A stretch of DNA of 64,000 bases from Rhodanobacter glycinis (GTDB lineage: Bacteria > Pseudomonadota > Gammaproteobacteria > Xanthomonadales > Rhodanobacteraceae), in the NCBI RefSeq assembly GCF_006438785.1, contig NZ_RCZB01000003.1, positions 434,001 through 498,000 of the forward strand. Reading direction: 5' to 3'. Position numbers and translations under genes: made by a program. A model generated the notes under the pieces. It made no database searches. It had not been told where the DNA came from and worked only from the letters and a program-made list of their open reading frames with translations. Below, piece after piece: positions 16,202 through 26,146 of the stretch. Within the stretch, counting starts at the first letter, position 1. Every line of letters starts with the position of its first letter.

Positions 16202-18547
16202 TCAGTCCTTCGGCACCTTCATCGCGTATTCCTGCGGTGGCGTATTGCCGGCGAGGTTGTGCACGAAGTAGTCCCAGCGGCGGCGGGCCACATACGGCGA
16301 TGCCTTGCCGTAGCCGTGGTGGGCATTGGGGATCAGCAACAGGTCGAAATTCTTGTTGGCCTTGATCAGCGCATCGACCACCAGCAAGGTGTTCGAGGTC
16401 GGCACGTTGTCGTCCATCGTGCCGTGGGTGAGCATCAGGTGGCCCTTGAGGTTCTTCGCGTAACTCTGGTTGGCCTGCGCGTCGTAGTTGGTGCTGCCGT
16501 CCTTGTTCGTCACCAGCAGGCCCTGCCACTTCTCGGCCCAGTCGTCCTCGTAGTTGCGGTTCTCGTGGTTGCCGCTTTCGGCCCAGCCGACCTTGAAGAA
16601 ATCCGGGTAATGGAACATCGCGCCGGCGGTGGCATTGCCGCCACCGGAATGACCCCAGATGCCCACGCGATCCAGGTCGATCCACGGATTCTTCGCGCCG
16701 AGCTGGCGGATCGCGGTGACCTGGTCCGGCAGAGTGTTGTCCTCGACGTGCTCGAAGTAGGCATCGTGGAATGCCTTCGAGCGCCACGGCGTGCCCATGC
16801 CGTCAATGGCCACGACGATGAAGCCGAGTTCCGCCAGTGCCTGGTGATCGCCACGCGACGGCATGAAGCTGCGGCTGCCGACCGAACCGGTCTGCGGGCC
16901 GGGGTAGACGTAGTCGACGATCGGATACTTCTTCGATGCATCGAAGTTCGTCGGCTTGAACATCAGGCCGTACAGCTCGGTCTTGCCGTCGCGTGCCTTC
17001 ACCGTGAACGGCGTCGGCGCAATCCAGCCGCTGGCGACGAGGCGGCTGATGTCGGCCTTGGCTACCTGCGCCACGGTTTGCCCATCCTGCGCGTTGCGCA
17101 GCACGGTCACCTGCGGCGTCGTCGGGGTGGAATACGCATCGACGAACAGACGTCCATCCGGTGACAGCGCCACTGTGTGATCGGTCGGCTCCGGCGTCAG
17201 CAGGGTCGGCTTGCCGCCGTCGAGGCTGACCTTGTAGAACTGCTGGTAGTAGGGATTCACGCCACGCTCGCGACCGACGCCGCGGAACCACAGCGTGCGC
17301 GTCTTCGGATCGAGCTTCAGCACCTGGGTGACGTTGCCGGCGCCGGTGGTGATCGCGCGCTTGAGCTTGCCGGTGTTGAGGTTGTACAGGTACAGCTGAC
17401 CCCAGTTGGTGCGCTCGGAAAACCAGACCGCCTCGTGGGTTTCCGGCAGGTAGAACCAGTTGACCTGGTCGTTGCCGCTTTCGTAGTAGGTCTTGACGCT
17501 TTCCTCGAACACCGTGCGCACCGCGCCGCTGTTCGCATCGGCGATGCGGAACCATTCGTGCTTGTGATCGCGCGAGGTGGACACGAAGGCCAGCGTCTTG
17601 CCATCCGACGCCCACTTCACGTCGTCCCAGCCACCGTCGGGCCCGCAGCTGACGTCGTCGCACAGGGTGGAGCGGTGCTGGTCCGGCGGCATCTTCAGAC
17701 GCACGACCCGGTGGCTCGGCACGTCGATGATGACGCGCTCGATCATCGTCACGTCCTTGTCGCCGACCAGCGGATACTTCCACGCCTCCAGCTTCGGATG
17801 ACCGACGTTGGTGCTGATCATGTACATGTCGCCGGTCTTGCGCTGGTCCTGCTGGAACGTGGCGATCTGCGTCGAATCCGGCGACCACACCAGGATCGCG
17901 CTGTCGGTGTGCTTCCAGCCCGCGTTGTCGGTGGCGTAGCCGAAATTCTCCACGCCATCGGTGGTGAGCTGCGTTTCCTTGCCGCTGGCGACGTCGCGCA
18001 GCCACAGGTTCCAGTCGCGAATGAACGCCTCGGTCTTCCCGTCCGGCGACAGCGCGCCAGGCTCGCCGCCTGCCTTGTCGCCGGCGTCCTTCTTCGCGCC
18101 ATTGCCGGCCACGCACACGCCGGCGGCTTTCAGGTCACACAAGTAATGGGCGTCGCGCAGCGCAATGTCGACACGGCCGTCCACCATCGCGCGGTAACCG
18201 GTGACCGGCAGCTTCTTCGCATCGACCGGCTTGCCGGTCGCCTTGCCCAGCGCGTCGGCGAGCTTTACCTGGTCGAATAGCGGTGTGACCTTGCCGCTGG
18301 CCGCATCCATCTGCACGAAATGGTCGCCGTTGCTGTCGTGATCGCGATACCAGAAATGGCCGTCGTCCAGCCAGCTCACCTTTTGCACCGCGTGATCGAC
18401 CAGCGGCGTGGTGTTGTAGGTCATGAAGCGTTCCGCCTGCGCGTAGTCGTTCGCGCTTAGCGTCCTGCCTTGCGCGACGACACCGCCGGACAGCAACCCC
18501 AGTATTACCGCGCCGAACAGACGCGACTTGCTGATCATCGAATGCAT
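16202..18547 (-). CDS. S9 dipeptidyl-peptidase IV-like serine peptidase, periplasmic
   Basis: 781 residues. A signal peptide (LFGAVILGLLSGGVVAQG) is followed by a DPP-IV N-terminal beta-propeller (FMTYNTTPLVDHAVQKVSWL and repeated LSPDGK/WSPDS blades). A C-terminal alpha/beta-hydrolase has the nucleophile S634 in GHSGGGNATAG, an aspartate in HGTMDDNVPT and a histidine in NAHHGYGK. It removes N-terminal dipeptides from peptides. The ATG at 18547 is preferred over the upstream one because it has GGAGC at proper spacing and starts the signal peptide. Confidence 0.9.
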   Translation of the reverse strand: MHSMISKSRLFGAVILGLLSGGVVAQGRTLSANDYAQAERFMTYNTTPLVDHAVQKVSWLDDGHFWYRDHDSNGDHFVQMDAASGKVTPLFDQVKLADALGKATGKPVDAKKLPVTGYRAMVDGRVDIALRDAHYLCDLKAAGVCVAGNGAKKDAGDKAGGEPGALSPDGKTEAFIRDWNLWLRDVASGKETQLTTDGVENFGYATDNAGWKHTDSAILVWSPDSTQIATFQQDQRKTGDMYMISTNVGHPKLEAWKYPLVGDKDVTMIERVIIDVPSHRVVRLKMPPDQHRSTLCDDVSCGPDGGWDDVKWASDGKTLAFVSTSRDHKHEWFRIADANSGAVRTVFEESVKTYYESGNDQVNWFYLPETHEAVWFSERTNWGQLYLYNLNTGKLKRAITTGAGNVTQVLKLDPKTRTLWFRGVGRERGVNPYYQQFYKVSLDGGKPTLLTPEPTDHTVALSPDGRLFVDAYSTPTTPQVTVLRNAQDGQTVAQVAKADISRLVASGWIAPTPFTVKARDGKTELYGLMFKPTNFDASKKYPIVDYVYPGPQTGSVGSRSFMPSRGDHQALAELGFIVVAIDGMGTPWRSKAFHDAYFEHVEDNTLPDQVTAIRQLGAKNPWIDLDRVGIWGHSGGGNATAGAMFHYPDFFKVGWAESGNHENRNYEDDWAEKWQGLLVTNKDGSTNYDAQANQSYAKNLKGHLMLTHGTMDDNVPTSNTLLVVDALIKANKNFDLLLIPNAHHGYGKASPYVARRRWDYFVHNLAGNTPPQEYAMKVPKD

Positions 18548-18743
18548 GCTTTGCTCCACGGGAAATCGGATGGCACGACGGCAGCCCGATGCAGCGGCTA
18601 CGCCGAACCGACCGATGCTAGCGCGATACCGCACCGGCCTCCCTGTGCCAAAGGTCTATGCCGCCGCGCAGCTGTCGCTGGCGGCAAACTACACTGGTGC
18701 ACTGCGTCATTCACCGCCAGTCCATCCCCACGCCAGGTGACCC

Positions 18744-19133
18744 ATGCTCCCCGCCCCGATCGAAGCCCGTCTGCTCGAAATGGTTTTCCCCGATCACACC
18801 AACCACCTCGGCACGTTGTTTGGCGGCCAGGCGCTGGCGTGGATGGACAAGGCCGCCTTCATCGTCGCCTCGCGCTATGCGCGGCGTACCGTGGTCACCG
18901 CCCGCTCGGAGGAGGTGAACTTTCGCGTGCCGATGCGCACCGGTCAGCTGGTGGAACTGGTCGCCAGCGTGGTCAAGGTCGGCCGCAGCTCGATGACTGT
19001 CGAGGTGGAGATGACCGCCGAAGATCTGCTCAGCGGCGACCGTCGCGTCTGCACCACCGGCCGCTTCGTGATGATCGCGCTGGATTCCAACGGCTCGCCA
19101 ACGAGCGTTCCGGCGCTGCCGTCCGAAGGCTGA
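18744..19133 (+). CDS. Acyl-CoA thioesterase, hot-dog fold (YciA-like)
   Basis: 129 residues. The hot-dog motifs are MVFPDHTNHLGTLFGGQALA and WMDKAAFIVASRYARR, followed by the strand VNFRVPMRTGQLVELVA. Members hydrolyse acyl-CoA thioesters in the cytoplasm; chain-length preference cannot be told. AGGTGA at 18736 supports the ATG. A single-gene unit, divergent from the DPP-IV gene. Confidence 0.87.
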   Translation: MLPAPIEARLLEMVFPDHTNHLGTLFGGQALAWMDKAAFIVASRYARRTVVTARSEEVNFRVPMRTGQLVELVASVVKVGRSSMTVEVEMTAEDLLSGDRRVCTTGRFVMIALDSNGSPTSVPALPSEG

Positions 19134-19184
19134 GCCATGCCATCTCGCTGCCCGGTGGATCCAGGCGGCGACGACAGCAGCCGG

Positions 19185-19562
19185 TCAGTGGATGTAGCCG
19201 GACTCCTGGGAGTCGACCTTGACCCTGATCAGCTTCATGGAACCCAGGTCGCCCACGCCACCATTGGCGAAGGTCAGCACGCCCTCGCCCTTGTAGTGGC
19301 ATTCCGTACGGGAGTTGTCGCCGCCGAAATGGAAGGGAATCCAGGCCTTTCCGGTCATGTAGGTCTTCTGGTCAGTCGGCGGCCCGATCAGGTCCATGAT
19401 CTGCTTCGAATACATGCCCACCTGGATCCTGGCGAACTTGCTGCCCGGCGCGGGCGTTCCCTCGACTTCGGAGGACTTCGGTGCACCGGCGCAGATCGCC
19501 ATCGGTGCGTAGCTGGCGAAAAAGGCCAGGGACGACATGAATACGAGCGACTTGATCTTCAC
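19185..19562 (-). CDS. Exported BamE/SmpA-like small protein
   Basis: 125 residues from a GTG start preceded by GGGAG. The signal peptide is LVFMSSLAFFASYAPMAICA. The mature part starts with FARIQVGMYSKQIMDLIGPP, which matches the opening helix-strand of the BamE/OmlA fold, and has two cysteines (one at the signal cleavage region, one in RTECHYKG). It lacks a clear lipobox. Function is not known. The gene stands alone. Confidence 0.65.
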   Translation of the reverse strand: MKIKSLVFMSSLAFFASYAPMAICAGAPKSSEVEGTPAPGSKFARIQVGMYSKQIMDLIGPPTDQKTYMTGKAWIPFHFGGDNSRTECHYKGEGVLTFANGGVGDLGSMKLIRVKVDSQESGYIH

Positions 19563-19883
19563 TGACAACTTCTCCCTTTGGATGTTGATGGCCACAGCGG
19601 CGAGGCAGACACGGCGAACGCAGCCTGGCGCCGCGACAACGAGCGCCAGGCACACGGCCGGGCATTCGACTCCCCTGCTGCAGAATGACAAGATTGCGCC
19701 GGGCGCGAGCCGCGGCGGAATCCGCAGTGGATGCTAGACAGACCCACCGGAAACGACAAAGGGGAAAGCTGCGACAACATGTAAGATTTTTCTGCAGCGC
19801 TACGTCTCTGCAACCGAGCGCACAGTCCCGATGCCCCTGATCGACCGCCAGATCCGCTTCACGGATATCCGAAGGAGCCCTTC
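19563..19883. other. Intergenic region between the BamE-like gene and the GST gene
   Basis: 321 bp with divergent promoters expected. GAAGGAG just before 19884 is the ribosome-binding site of the GST gene. No RNA gene, repeat or clear promoter hexamer was recognised. Confidence 0.4.
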
Positions 19884-20636
19884 ATGTCCACGCCACTTCG
19901 CGTCATCGGCAATTACATTTCGCCCTACGTGCGCAAAGTACTGGCCTGCCTTGAACTGAAGGGACTGGAATATGAAATCGATCCGATCGCGCCGTTTGTC
20001 GGCAACGAAGAATTCAGCAGGATCAGCCCGTTGCGCCGGATACCGGTATTGATCGACGGCGACCTGGTGCTCAATGATTCCAGCGTGATCTGCCAGTACC
20101 TGGAAGATCGACACCCCACGCCCTCGCTCTACCCACGCGACATCGCCGACCGCGCCCGTGCCCGCTGGCTCGAGGAGTACGCCGATACGCGACTGGCCGA
20201 CGGTCTGATCTGGCGGCTGTTCTATCAGCTGGCGATCAAGCGCCATATTTTCGGCGAGGCTCCCAACGAGACCGTGGTGCAACATGCGCGTGACGAGGCG
20301 ATCCCCGCCGCGCTCGACTACCTGGAGCAGCAACTGCCGGACGATGGTTTCGTGTTCGGCGCGTTGTCGATCGCCGACATCAGCATCGCCAGCTGTTTCC
20401 GCACCGCCTCCTTCGTGCGCTACGCCATCGATGCCGAACGCTGGCCGCTGATGGCCGCCCTGGTGGTCCACGTGCAGGAACTGCCGGCATTGCAGAAGCT
20501 GGCCAGGTTCGAGGACTGCATGCTGCGCCTGCCGCTGGCCGAGCAACGCGGGGCGCTGATCACCGCCGGCGCCCCGCTGACCAGCGACACCCTGGGCACC
20601 AGCGCACCGCGCCCCGGCCCGCCGCGCGCGTCGTGA
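19884..20636 (+). CDS. Glutathione S-transferase family protein
   Basis: 250 residues. The thioredoxin-like N-domain (LRVIGNYISPYVRKVLACLE) has Ser-Pro at the usual active-site position and the cis-proline segment RRIPVLIDGDLVLNDSSVIC. An all-helical C-domain follows, with FVFGALSIADISIASCFRTA. The C-terminal 25 residues are Pro/Ala-rich and probably unstructured. Substrate unknown. The start ATG follows GAAGGAG. Confidence 0.88.
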   Translation: MSTPLRVIGNYISPYVRKVLACLELKGLEYEIDPIAPFVGNEEFSRISPLRRIPVLIDGDLVLNDSSVICQYLEDRHPTPSLYPRDIADRARARWLEEYADTRLADGLIWRLFYQLAIKRHIFGEAPNETVVQHARDEAIPAALDYLEQQLPDDGFVFGALSIADISIASCFRTASFVRYAIDAERWPLMAALVVHVQELPALQKLARFEDCMLRLPLAEQRGALITAGAPLTSDTLGTSAPRPGPPRAS

Positions 20637-20652
20637 GGCCACACCACCTGCC

Positions 20653-20726
20653 GTGGGAGCGCGTCCTGTGCGCGATGTTCTTCGTCACGTGACGAAAAGC
20701 CATCGCGCACAGAGTGCGCTCCTACG
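20653..20726. repeat. Inverted-repeat REP-like element
   Basis: GTGGGAGCGCGTCCTGTGCG at 20653 has a near-complementary copy, ending GTGCGCTCCTACG, at 20700-20726, around a 22-bp loop containing the palindrome TTCGTCACGTGACGAA. A related GTGGGAGCGGC motif occurs at 36190. It lies between convergent genes and could act as a terminator. Confidence 0.65.
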
Positions 20727-21615
20727 CCGTCGTCAGTTCCACCAGCCAGTCGACGAACACTCGCAGCCGTGCCGGCATCTGCCGCTGCTGCGGGTACAGG
20801 ATGGTCATCGGCAACGACGGCGGCGGGTGTGCCGGCAGTAGCTGGCGCAGCCCGCCGCTCTTCAGCGCATCGACGATGCGGTAGCGCGGCATCTGCGCGA
20901 TGCCCAGGCCGGCTTCGCAGCAGCCGAGGTAGGCATCCACGCCGCTGACGCTGACGCAGCCCGGCAGCACGATCTCGCGCCGCTTGCGGCCGACCATGAA
21001 CTCCAGCGGCTCGGCCCGGCGGGTGGTCGGCGAAACCCAGTTCACCGCCAGATGACCGTCCTGCAGTGCGGCCAGCGAATTGGGCAGGCCATGTCGGCGC
21101 ACGTAGGCGGCGCTGGCCACGGTGACCTGTTCCAGCATCGCCACGCGGCGCCCGACCATGCCCGAATCGCCCAGTTCGCCGATGCGCAGCACGCAATCCA
21201 CGCCTTCACGCACCAGGTCGACGAAGCGGTCGCCGGTGCCGATGTCCAGCTGGATCTGCGGGTAGCGCGCGAAAAAATCCCGCAGCGCGGGGATCACCAG
21301 CAGGCGCGCCAGCGTCGCCTGCAGGTCGACGCGCAAGCGGCCCTTCGGCCGGACCCGCGCCTCGCGGAAATCCGTCTCGACCTCGTCCACGTCGGCCAGC
21401 AGGCGCAGGCAATGGCCGTAATAGGTCTCGCCTTCGCGGGTGGCACGTACGCGACGGGTGGTCCGCTGCAGCAGCTGCGCGCCCAGCCGCGCCTCCAGCC
21501 GCTTGATCGCGTGGGTGACGGTGGCGCGCGGCAGGTTCAAGTCGTCCGCAGCGGCGGTGAAGCTGCCCAGCTCGACGATCCGCGTATACAGCCGCATGGC
21601 TTCGAGGCGGTCCAT
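20722..21615 (-). CDS. LysR-family transcriptional regulator
   Basis: 297 residues. The N-terminal winged helix-turn-helix is [20 protein letters not shown] followed by [20 protein letters not shown]. The effector domain spans about 90-295. The internal ATG at 21615 is the family start. It is divergent from an aldo/keto reductase gene, the usual sign that it regulates that neighbour. The gap holds an AATGG-N6-CCATT dyad (21636-21651). Confidence 0.9.
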   Translation of the reverse strand: MDRLEAMRLYTRIVELGSFTAAADDLNLPRATVTHAIKRLEARLGAQLLQRTTRRVRATREGETYYGHCLRLLADVDEVETDFREARVRPKGRLRVDLQATLARLLVIPALRDFFARYPQIQLDIGTGDRFVDLVREGVDCVLRIGELGDSGMVGRRVAMLEQVTVASAAYVRRHGLPNSLAALQDGHLAVNWVSPTTRRAEPLEFMVGRKRREIVLPGCVSVSGVDAYLGCCEAGLGIAQMPRYRIVDALKSGGLRQLLPAHPPPSLPMTILYPQQRQMPARLRVFVDWLVELTTA

Positions 21616-21720
21616 GGCATTGTTGCTTGTTTTGAAATGGTGATGGCCATTATTGAGCATTTATCCGCTTGCGGTCGCGGCGCACCATGCACCTACTTAT
21701 CACCCACCGGAGCGACAACC

Positions 21721-22728
21721 ATGCAGACCCGCACTCTCGGCAAGAATCCTCATGGAAAGCCGGGCCCCCAGGTCTCCGCCCTCGGCCTCGGCTGCATGGG
21801 CATGAGCGCGTTCTACGGCCAGCACGACGACGCCGAATCGATCGCCACCATCCATCACGCGCTGGACCGTGGCCTCAACCTGCTCGACACCGCCGACATG
21901 TACGGCCCGCACACCAACGAGGTGCTGGTGGGCAAGGCGATCAGGGGCCGCCGCAAGGAGGCCTTCATCGCCACCAAGTTTGGCATCGTGCGCGATCCGG
22001 ACAACCCGCAGGCGCGCGGCGTCAACGGCCGCCCGGAGTACGTGCGCGCGGCCTGCGACGCCAGCCTGCAGCGGCTCGGCATCGATACCATCGACCTGTA
22101 CTACCAGCATCGCGTCGACCCGGGCGTGCCGATCGAGGACACCGTCGGTGCGATGGCCGAACTGGTTGCCGCCGGCAAGGTGCGCTACCTCGGCCTGAGC
22201 GAGGCCTCCGGCGCCACGCTGGAGCGTGCGTGCAAGGTGCACCCGATCGCCGCGTTGCAAAGCGAGTTCTCGCTGTGGACGCGCGACCCGCAAACGAACG
22301 GCATGCTCGCCGCCTGCCGCAAGCTCGGCGTCAGCCTGGTCGCCTATTCGCCGCTGGGCCGCGGCTTCCTCACCGGCGCGATCCGCTCGCCGGACGATTT
22401 CGACGCCGACGACTACCGCCGCACCAACCCGCGCTTCATGGGCGACAACTTCGCCCGCAACCTGCAACTGGTCGAACAGGTGAAAGCGCTGGCCGCCGAC
22501 AAGGGCTGCTCGCCCGCGCAGCTGGCGCTGGCCTGGGTGCTGGCGCAGGGCGACGACGTGCTGGCCATTCCCGGCACCCGCAAGCGCTCGCGGCTGGACG
22601 AAAACCTCGGCGCGCTCGACGTGCAGTTCAACGCGGCCGAGCTCAGGGCCATCGACGCGGCGTTCCCGCCGGACGCCGCCGCCGGCGACCGCTACGTCAG
22701 CTCGGGCATGCACATGGTCAACGTGTAA
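21721..22728 (+). CDS. Aldo/keto reductase
   Basis: 335 residues in a TIM-barrel pattern of the AKR13-like group: MQTRTLGKN..., [13 protein letters not shown], the catalytic segment [20 protein letters not shown] (Asp, Tyr), Lys in [10 protein letters not shown] and His in YYQHRVDP. The NADPH-binding tail [14 protein letters not shown] is present. It probably reduces aldehydes or ketones. Regulated, presumably, by the divergent LysR protein. Confidence 0.93.
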   Translation: MQTRTLGKNPHGKPGPQVSALGLGCMGMSAFYGQHDDAESIATIHHALDRGLNLLDTADMYGPHTNEVLVGKAIRGRRKEAFIATKFGIVRDPDNPQARGVNGRPEYVRAACDASLQRLGIDTIDLYYQHRVDPGVPIEDTVGAMAELVAAGKVRYLGLSEASGATLERACKVHPIAALQSEFSLWTRDPQTNGMLAACRKLGVSLVAYSPLGRGFLTGAIRSPDDFDADDYRRTNPRFMGDNFARNLQLVEQVKALAADKGCSPAQLALAWVLAQGDDVLAIPGTRKRSRLDENLGALDVQFNAAELRAIDAAFPPDAAAGDRYVSSGMHMVNV

Positions 22729-22734
22729 CGCCGT

Positions 22735-22761
22735 GCCCTCCCCTGCGCTGCAGGGGAGGGC
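22735..22761. repeat. REP-like CCCTCCCC hairpin after the aldo/keto reductase gene
   Basis: GCCCTCCCCTGC and its perfect complement form a 12-bp stem with a GCT loop, 7 nt after the stop codon. No T-run follows. It belongs to the same extragenic hairpin class as the elements near 4263 and 30192. Confidence 0.65.
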
Positions 22762-22836
22762 TGGGGCGGGGTCCGCTCTCGATCCTTCCCGCCAGTGCCT
22801 CGCAGGGCGAGAAGCAAGGCGGCTAAACTGCGCGGC

Positions 22837-23661
22837 ATGAGCACCCCCGAACACTCTCCCCTCGGCAAGGACACCATCTACGCCGATCGCTACGACCCCG
22901 GCCTGCTGTTTGCGATCCCGCGCGCCGACAAGCGTGTCGAGATCGGCGTGGGCGAAGTACTACCGTTCCACGGCGTGGACATCTGGAACGCGTATGAACT
23001 GTCGTGGCTCGACCTGCGTGGCAAGCCGCAGGTGGCGCTGGCCGAATTCCACGTGCCGGCCGCCTCGCCGCATATCATCGAATCCAAATCGTTCAAGCTC
23101 TACCTGAATGGTTTCGCGCAGGAACGCATCGCCAACGCCACCAGCCTGACCGATACCTTGCTGCACGATCTGTCCGCAGCTGCCGGCGCTGTGGTCAACG
23201 TGCAGCTTCATGCGGCCCATGGCGCAACGCTGCCGGTCACTGGCCTGGAGGGCGATCTGCTCGACGATCAGGACATCGAGGTCGATCACTACGGACCGCC
23301 CGACGCCGACTTCCTGCTGGTCGACCGTGCGGCCACGCCAGTGGCCGAAACCCTGGTATCGCATCTGTTGCGCTCGAACTGTCCGGTTACCGGCCAGCCG
23401 GACTGGGGCAGCGTGCAGATCGCCTATCGCGGTGCACCGATCGACCACGCCGGACTGCTGCGCTATCTGATCTCGTTCCGCACCCACAACGAATTCCACG
23501 AACAATGCGTGGAGCGCATCTTCGTCGACCTGACGCAACGCTGTGCACCGCAACAGCTCAGCGTCTACGCGCGCTATACCCGCCGCGGCGGACTGGACAT
23601 CAATCCGTTCCGCAGCAGCACGCCGGGCACGCCTGACAACGCGCGCACGGTTCGCCAGTAG
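22837..23661 (+). CDS. queF: NADPH-dependent 7-cyano-7-deazaguanine reductase
   Basis: 274 residues, the long two-domain (YqcD-like) QueF form. The nucleophilic cysteine C182 and proton-donor D189 lie in [13 protein letters not shown], and the NADPH-binding motif is in [12 protein letters not shown]. The reaction converts preQ0 to preQ1 in queuosine tRNA modification. The start at 22837 ([10 protein letters not shown]) matches the family; the longer reading enters a repeat region. A single gene. Confidence 0.96.
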   Translation: MSTPEHSPLGKDTIYADRYDPGLLFAIPRADKRVEIGVGEVLPFHGVDIWNAYELSWLDLRGKPQVALAEFHVPAASPHIIESKSFKLYLNGFAQERIANATSLTDTLLHDLSAAAGAVVNVQLHAAHGATLPVTGLEGDLLDDQDIEVDHYGPPDADFLLVDRAATPVAETLVSHLLRSNCPVTGQPDWGSVQIAYRGAPIDHAGLLRYLISFRTHNEFHEQCVERIFVDLTQRCAPQQLSVYARYTRRGGLDINPFRSSTPGTPDNARTVRQ

Positions 23662-23849
23662 GTCGTTCGCAAGTGCCCCCTGTTTTCCTCCGGCGTAGTC
23701 ACTGCGTGAAGATTCGCTGACTGCGAGGGCTGCCGGTAATCGGCGCTTCATGTCGACGGCGCTAGCCTCGCAGTTCATCACGCCACCGGACGTCGCTGCG
23801 GCAGTCGCCTATGGATCGGCATCGCCACGTCATCGACCCAGGAGTTCCC

Positions 23850-24434
23850 ATGACACATTTCATCCGCACCACCGCGCTGTTCGGCGCCAGCCTCGCCGGC
23901 CTGCTGCTGCTCAGCGCCTGCGGCAAGAGCGAGCCGGCCGCGCCAGCCAGCACACTCGCGCCATCGGCCACCGTTGCCGCACCGCTTCCGGCACCTGCCA
24001 CCACGGCAACGGCCGCGCCGGCCAGCCCCAGCACCGCGGCCAGCCTCGCGCCAGCCGCCTCTGCGCCATCGGCCGCGGCGCCGGTGGCAACCCCGCTGAC
24101 GGTCGCCAAGGTGATTCTCGGCAGCGACGTGAACGCCGAGCATCAGGTAACCCGCGCCAGCAACCGTTTCGCCCCCAACGACAAGGCCATCTACGCCAGC
24201 GTCGCCACCGAGGGCAGCAGTGAGGGAGCCACGCTCAACGCCAAGTGGAGTTTCCTGGAAGGCCAGGGCCAGCTGGTCAGCAACATCAGCCAGTCGATCG
24301 CCACCGACGGCCCCGCCGTCACCACCTTCAAGGTGCAGAACCCGGACCTGTGGCCGGCAGGCAAATACAAGGTCGAGATCTCGCTCGATGGCAAGGAGGT
24401 GGCCAAGCAGGATTTCGAGATCAAAAAGAGTTGA
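23850..24434 (+). CDS. Putative lipoprotein with Ala/Pro-rich linker
   Basis: 194 residues. The lipobox is LLSAC at residues 20-24, followed by about 65 residues rich in Ala, Pro, Ser and Thr. A C-terminal beta domain (VTRASNRFAPNDKAIYASV ... GKYKVEISLDGKEVAKQDFE) resembles ligand-binding or Ig-like folds. CAGGAG precedes the ATG. Function unknown; it is probably anchored in the outer membrane. Confidence 0.75.
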   Translation: MTHFIRTTALFGASLAGLLLLSACGKSEPAAPASTLAPSATVAAPLPAPATTATAAPASPSTAASLAPAASAPSAAAPVATPLTVAKVILGSDVNAEHQVTRASNRFAPNDKAIYASVATEGSSEGATLNAKWSFLEGQGQLVSNISQSIATDGPAVTTFKVQNPDLWPAGKYKVEISLDGKEVAKQDFEIKKS

Positions 24435-24455
24435 TCGACCCGTTCCGGTGAAGGC

Positions 24456-24486
24456 AAAAGGCGCCCTGCGGGCGCCTTTTCTTTTC
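24456..24486. terminator. Bidirectional Rho-independent terminator
   Basis: AAAAGGCGCCC (24456-24466) and GGGCGCCTTTT (24470-24480) form an 11-bp stem with a 3-nt loop, flanked by A- and T-runs. It separates the lipoprotein gene from the convergent phosphodiesterase gene. Confidence 0.92.
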
Positions 24487-24495
24487 TGTCGTCAC

Positions 24496-25591
24496 TCAGC
24501 GCCGGCACAGCGCCTTGCGACCGATGGCCGGGTGATCGGTGAAGAACGCATCGATGCCGGCATCGAGATAGGCGCGGATCTCGACCATCGAACCGGCCTC
24601 GTTGAACGTGCGCGGATCGTCGCCCAGCCACAGGTTCTCAGGCTGGAAACAGTTCTCCGGGCGGAACGTGTACGCGTGCACTTCCAGACCTGCCGCATGC
24701 GCGTCGTGCACCAGCGGCGTGGGCGGCGCGAGCGCACCGCCGGGCCCGAGCGGAATGATCGTGCGGATATTCGGGCCAATCGCATCCGCATACGCGGCGA
24801 TATCGCGCAGGCCAACCGACGTCATCATCTGCGCATAACCGAGTCCGCCGCCCGCTGCGATCACGTCACCAGGCTGCTGGTCCGCGTCACCCAGCAACTG
24901 CAGCAGCCGGATGTTGCCGTGCCGACCGCCGGCGAGCTTGCTGCGCAGGTATTTCAGGTTGCCGACTTCGAACGACTGGATCTCCACGGGCGCCGCGCTT
25001 GTGTAGCTGTGCGCAGTCAGTGTGGCCAGCAACGCGTCCTCCATCGGCAGCCCCAGCGCGCGGAAATACGTGCCGTGCTTGATCTCGGGAATGATCCCGA
25101 TGACCCGCCCGCACGCGGTCGATTCGAGCGCGACGAAGTCGATGATCTCGTCCAGCGTGGCAACCTGGAACCGGCCGTCGTACAGCGTGCCGCGCAGCTG
25201 CGGCAGCCGTTCCCGCGCGCGCAGCGTCTTCAGTTCCGCCAGCGTGAAGTCCTCACTGAACCAGCCGCTGACTGCATGGCCGTCGATGCTCTTGCTGGTC
25301 TTGCGCGCGTAAAACTCCGGATGGGCGGCTACATCGGTGGTGCTGCCGATCTCGTTCTCGTGACGCGCCACCATCACGCCGTCCTTCGTCATCACCAGGT
25401 CCGGCTCGATGAAGTCGGCGCCATCGGCGATCGCCCGCGCATACGAAGCGAGCGTGTGTTCCGGCAGCAGCGCGCAGGCGCCGCGATGTCCGATCACCAG
25501 CACCTTGGCGGCGATCGGCTTCTCGGGAGTATCGGCAGCAGCGGACATGTGCATTCCGGAAGCGATGACGGCCGAAAGAAAGCGGGAGCAT
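24496..25591 (-). CDS. Glycerophosphodiester phosphodiesterase (GlpQ-like), apparent frameshift at the start
   Basis: The GDPD domain is intact: IGHRGACALLPEHT, ADFIEPDLVMTKDG and HENEIGSTT hold the catalytic His residues and metal ligands, and the C-terminus AYLDAGIDAFFTDHPAIG closes the barrel. It cleaves glycerophosphodiesters to glycerol-3-phosphate, presumably in the periplasm. Comparison with the paralogue at 42251-43363, which begins MLRLCWIPLFAIGT, shows one extra C in the CCC run just after the ATG at 25591. Removing it gives MLRFLSAVIASGMHMSAAAD, a matching signal peptide. As the sequence stands, expression needs another start (TTG 25611 or ATG 25554). The island boundary lies just upstream. 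Confidence 0.85.
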
Positions 25592-25758
25592 GGTCGTCTT
25601 GTTTTTGCCAACCACGCATCGGTCGGCACTGGCCCGCGAACTGGTGGGACGTCGGTCAAGCTTCCGTTGTTCCCAAACTGAGTAGCCTCGGATTCAAGAT
25701 TTTCGCGTTGAATGTTACCGACGCTACCGTTGCCTTGCCGGAGGAGGTTCCTGATTCA

Positions 25759-26088
25759 ATGTGGGAGGGAGGTAAACGCACCGTCTCAGTAAATGCCTAT
25801 GAGCGCAGTGCTGATGCACGGACTGCATGTATTCAGGCGCGCGGCTGGGGCTGTGCAATCTGCCGCTTTGATTTCGGTCGAGTCTATGGGGTGGAATTTC
25901 AAGGATTTATCCATGTTCACCACAAAGTACCCGTCTCGAAGGTCGGAGCGCGGTACAAAGTCGATCCGGCCAGAGATCTCATTCCGCTTTGTCCAAATTG
26001 CCATTCCATCGTTCACTATGGCAATAAGACTAGATCGGTCCAAGAGGTAAAAACACTTCTACTGACCGCGAAACGGCAGAATAAATAA
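25759..26088 (+). pseudogene. HNH endonuclease, C-terminal part (probably 5'-truncated)
   Basis: The visible protein (109 residues from the ATG at 25759) is the HNH domain: SVNAYERSADARTACIQARG, CAICRFDF, GFIHVHHKVPVSK and LIPLCPNCHSIVH, with both Cys pairs and the HH of the active site. The in-frame sequence upstream (ATVALPEEVPDS) also matches the family, so the real gene was longer. Its N-terminal part would overlap the phosphodiesterase region and is missing or has a non-ATG start. GC is visibly lower than in flanking genes. It may be an immigrant fragment left at the island edge. Confidence 0.65.
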
Positions 26089-26146
26089 TGAGCATGCCGC
26101 CCAACAAGTCACTGCATCGATCGGTTGAGCCCAGCACCCAAACTGA

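Noticed and set aside
25680..25760. Duplicate of the tRNA-Arg 3' end marking the other island border
   Set aside because: No stretch like CGGGATTCGAACCC is present here, so integrase-type att duplication is not supported.
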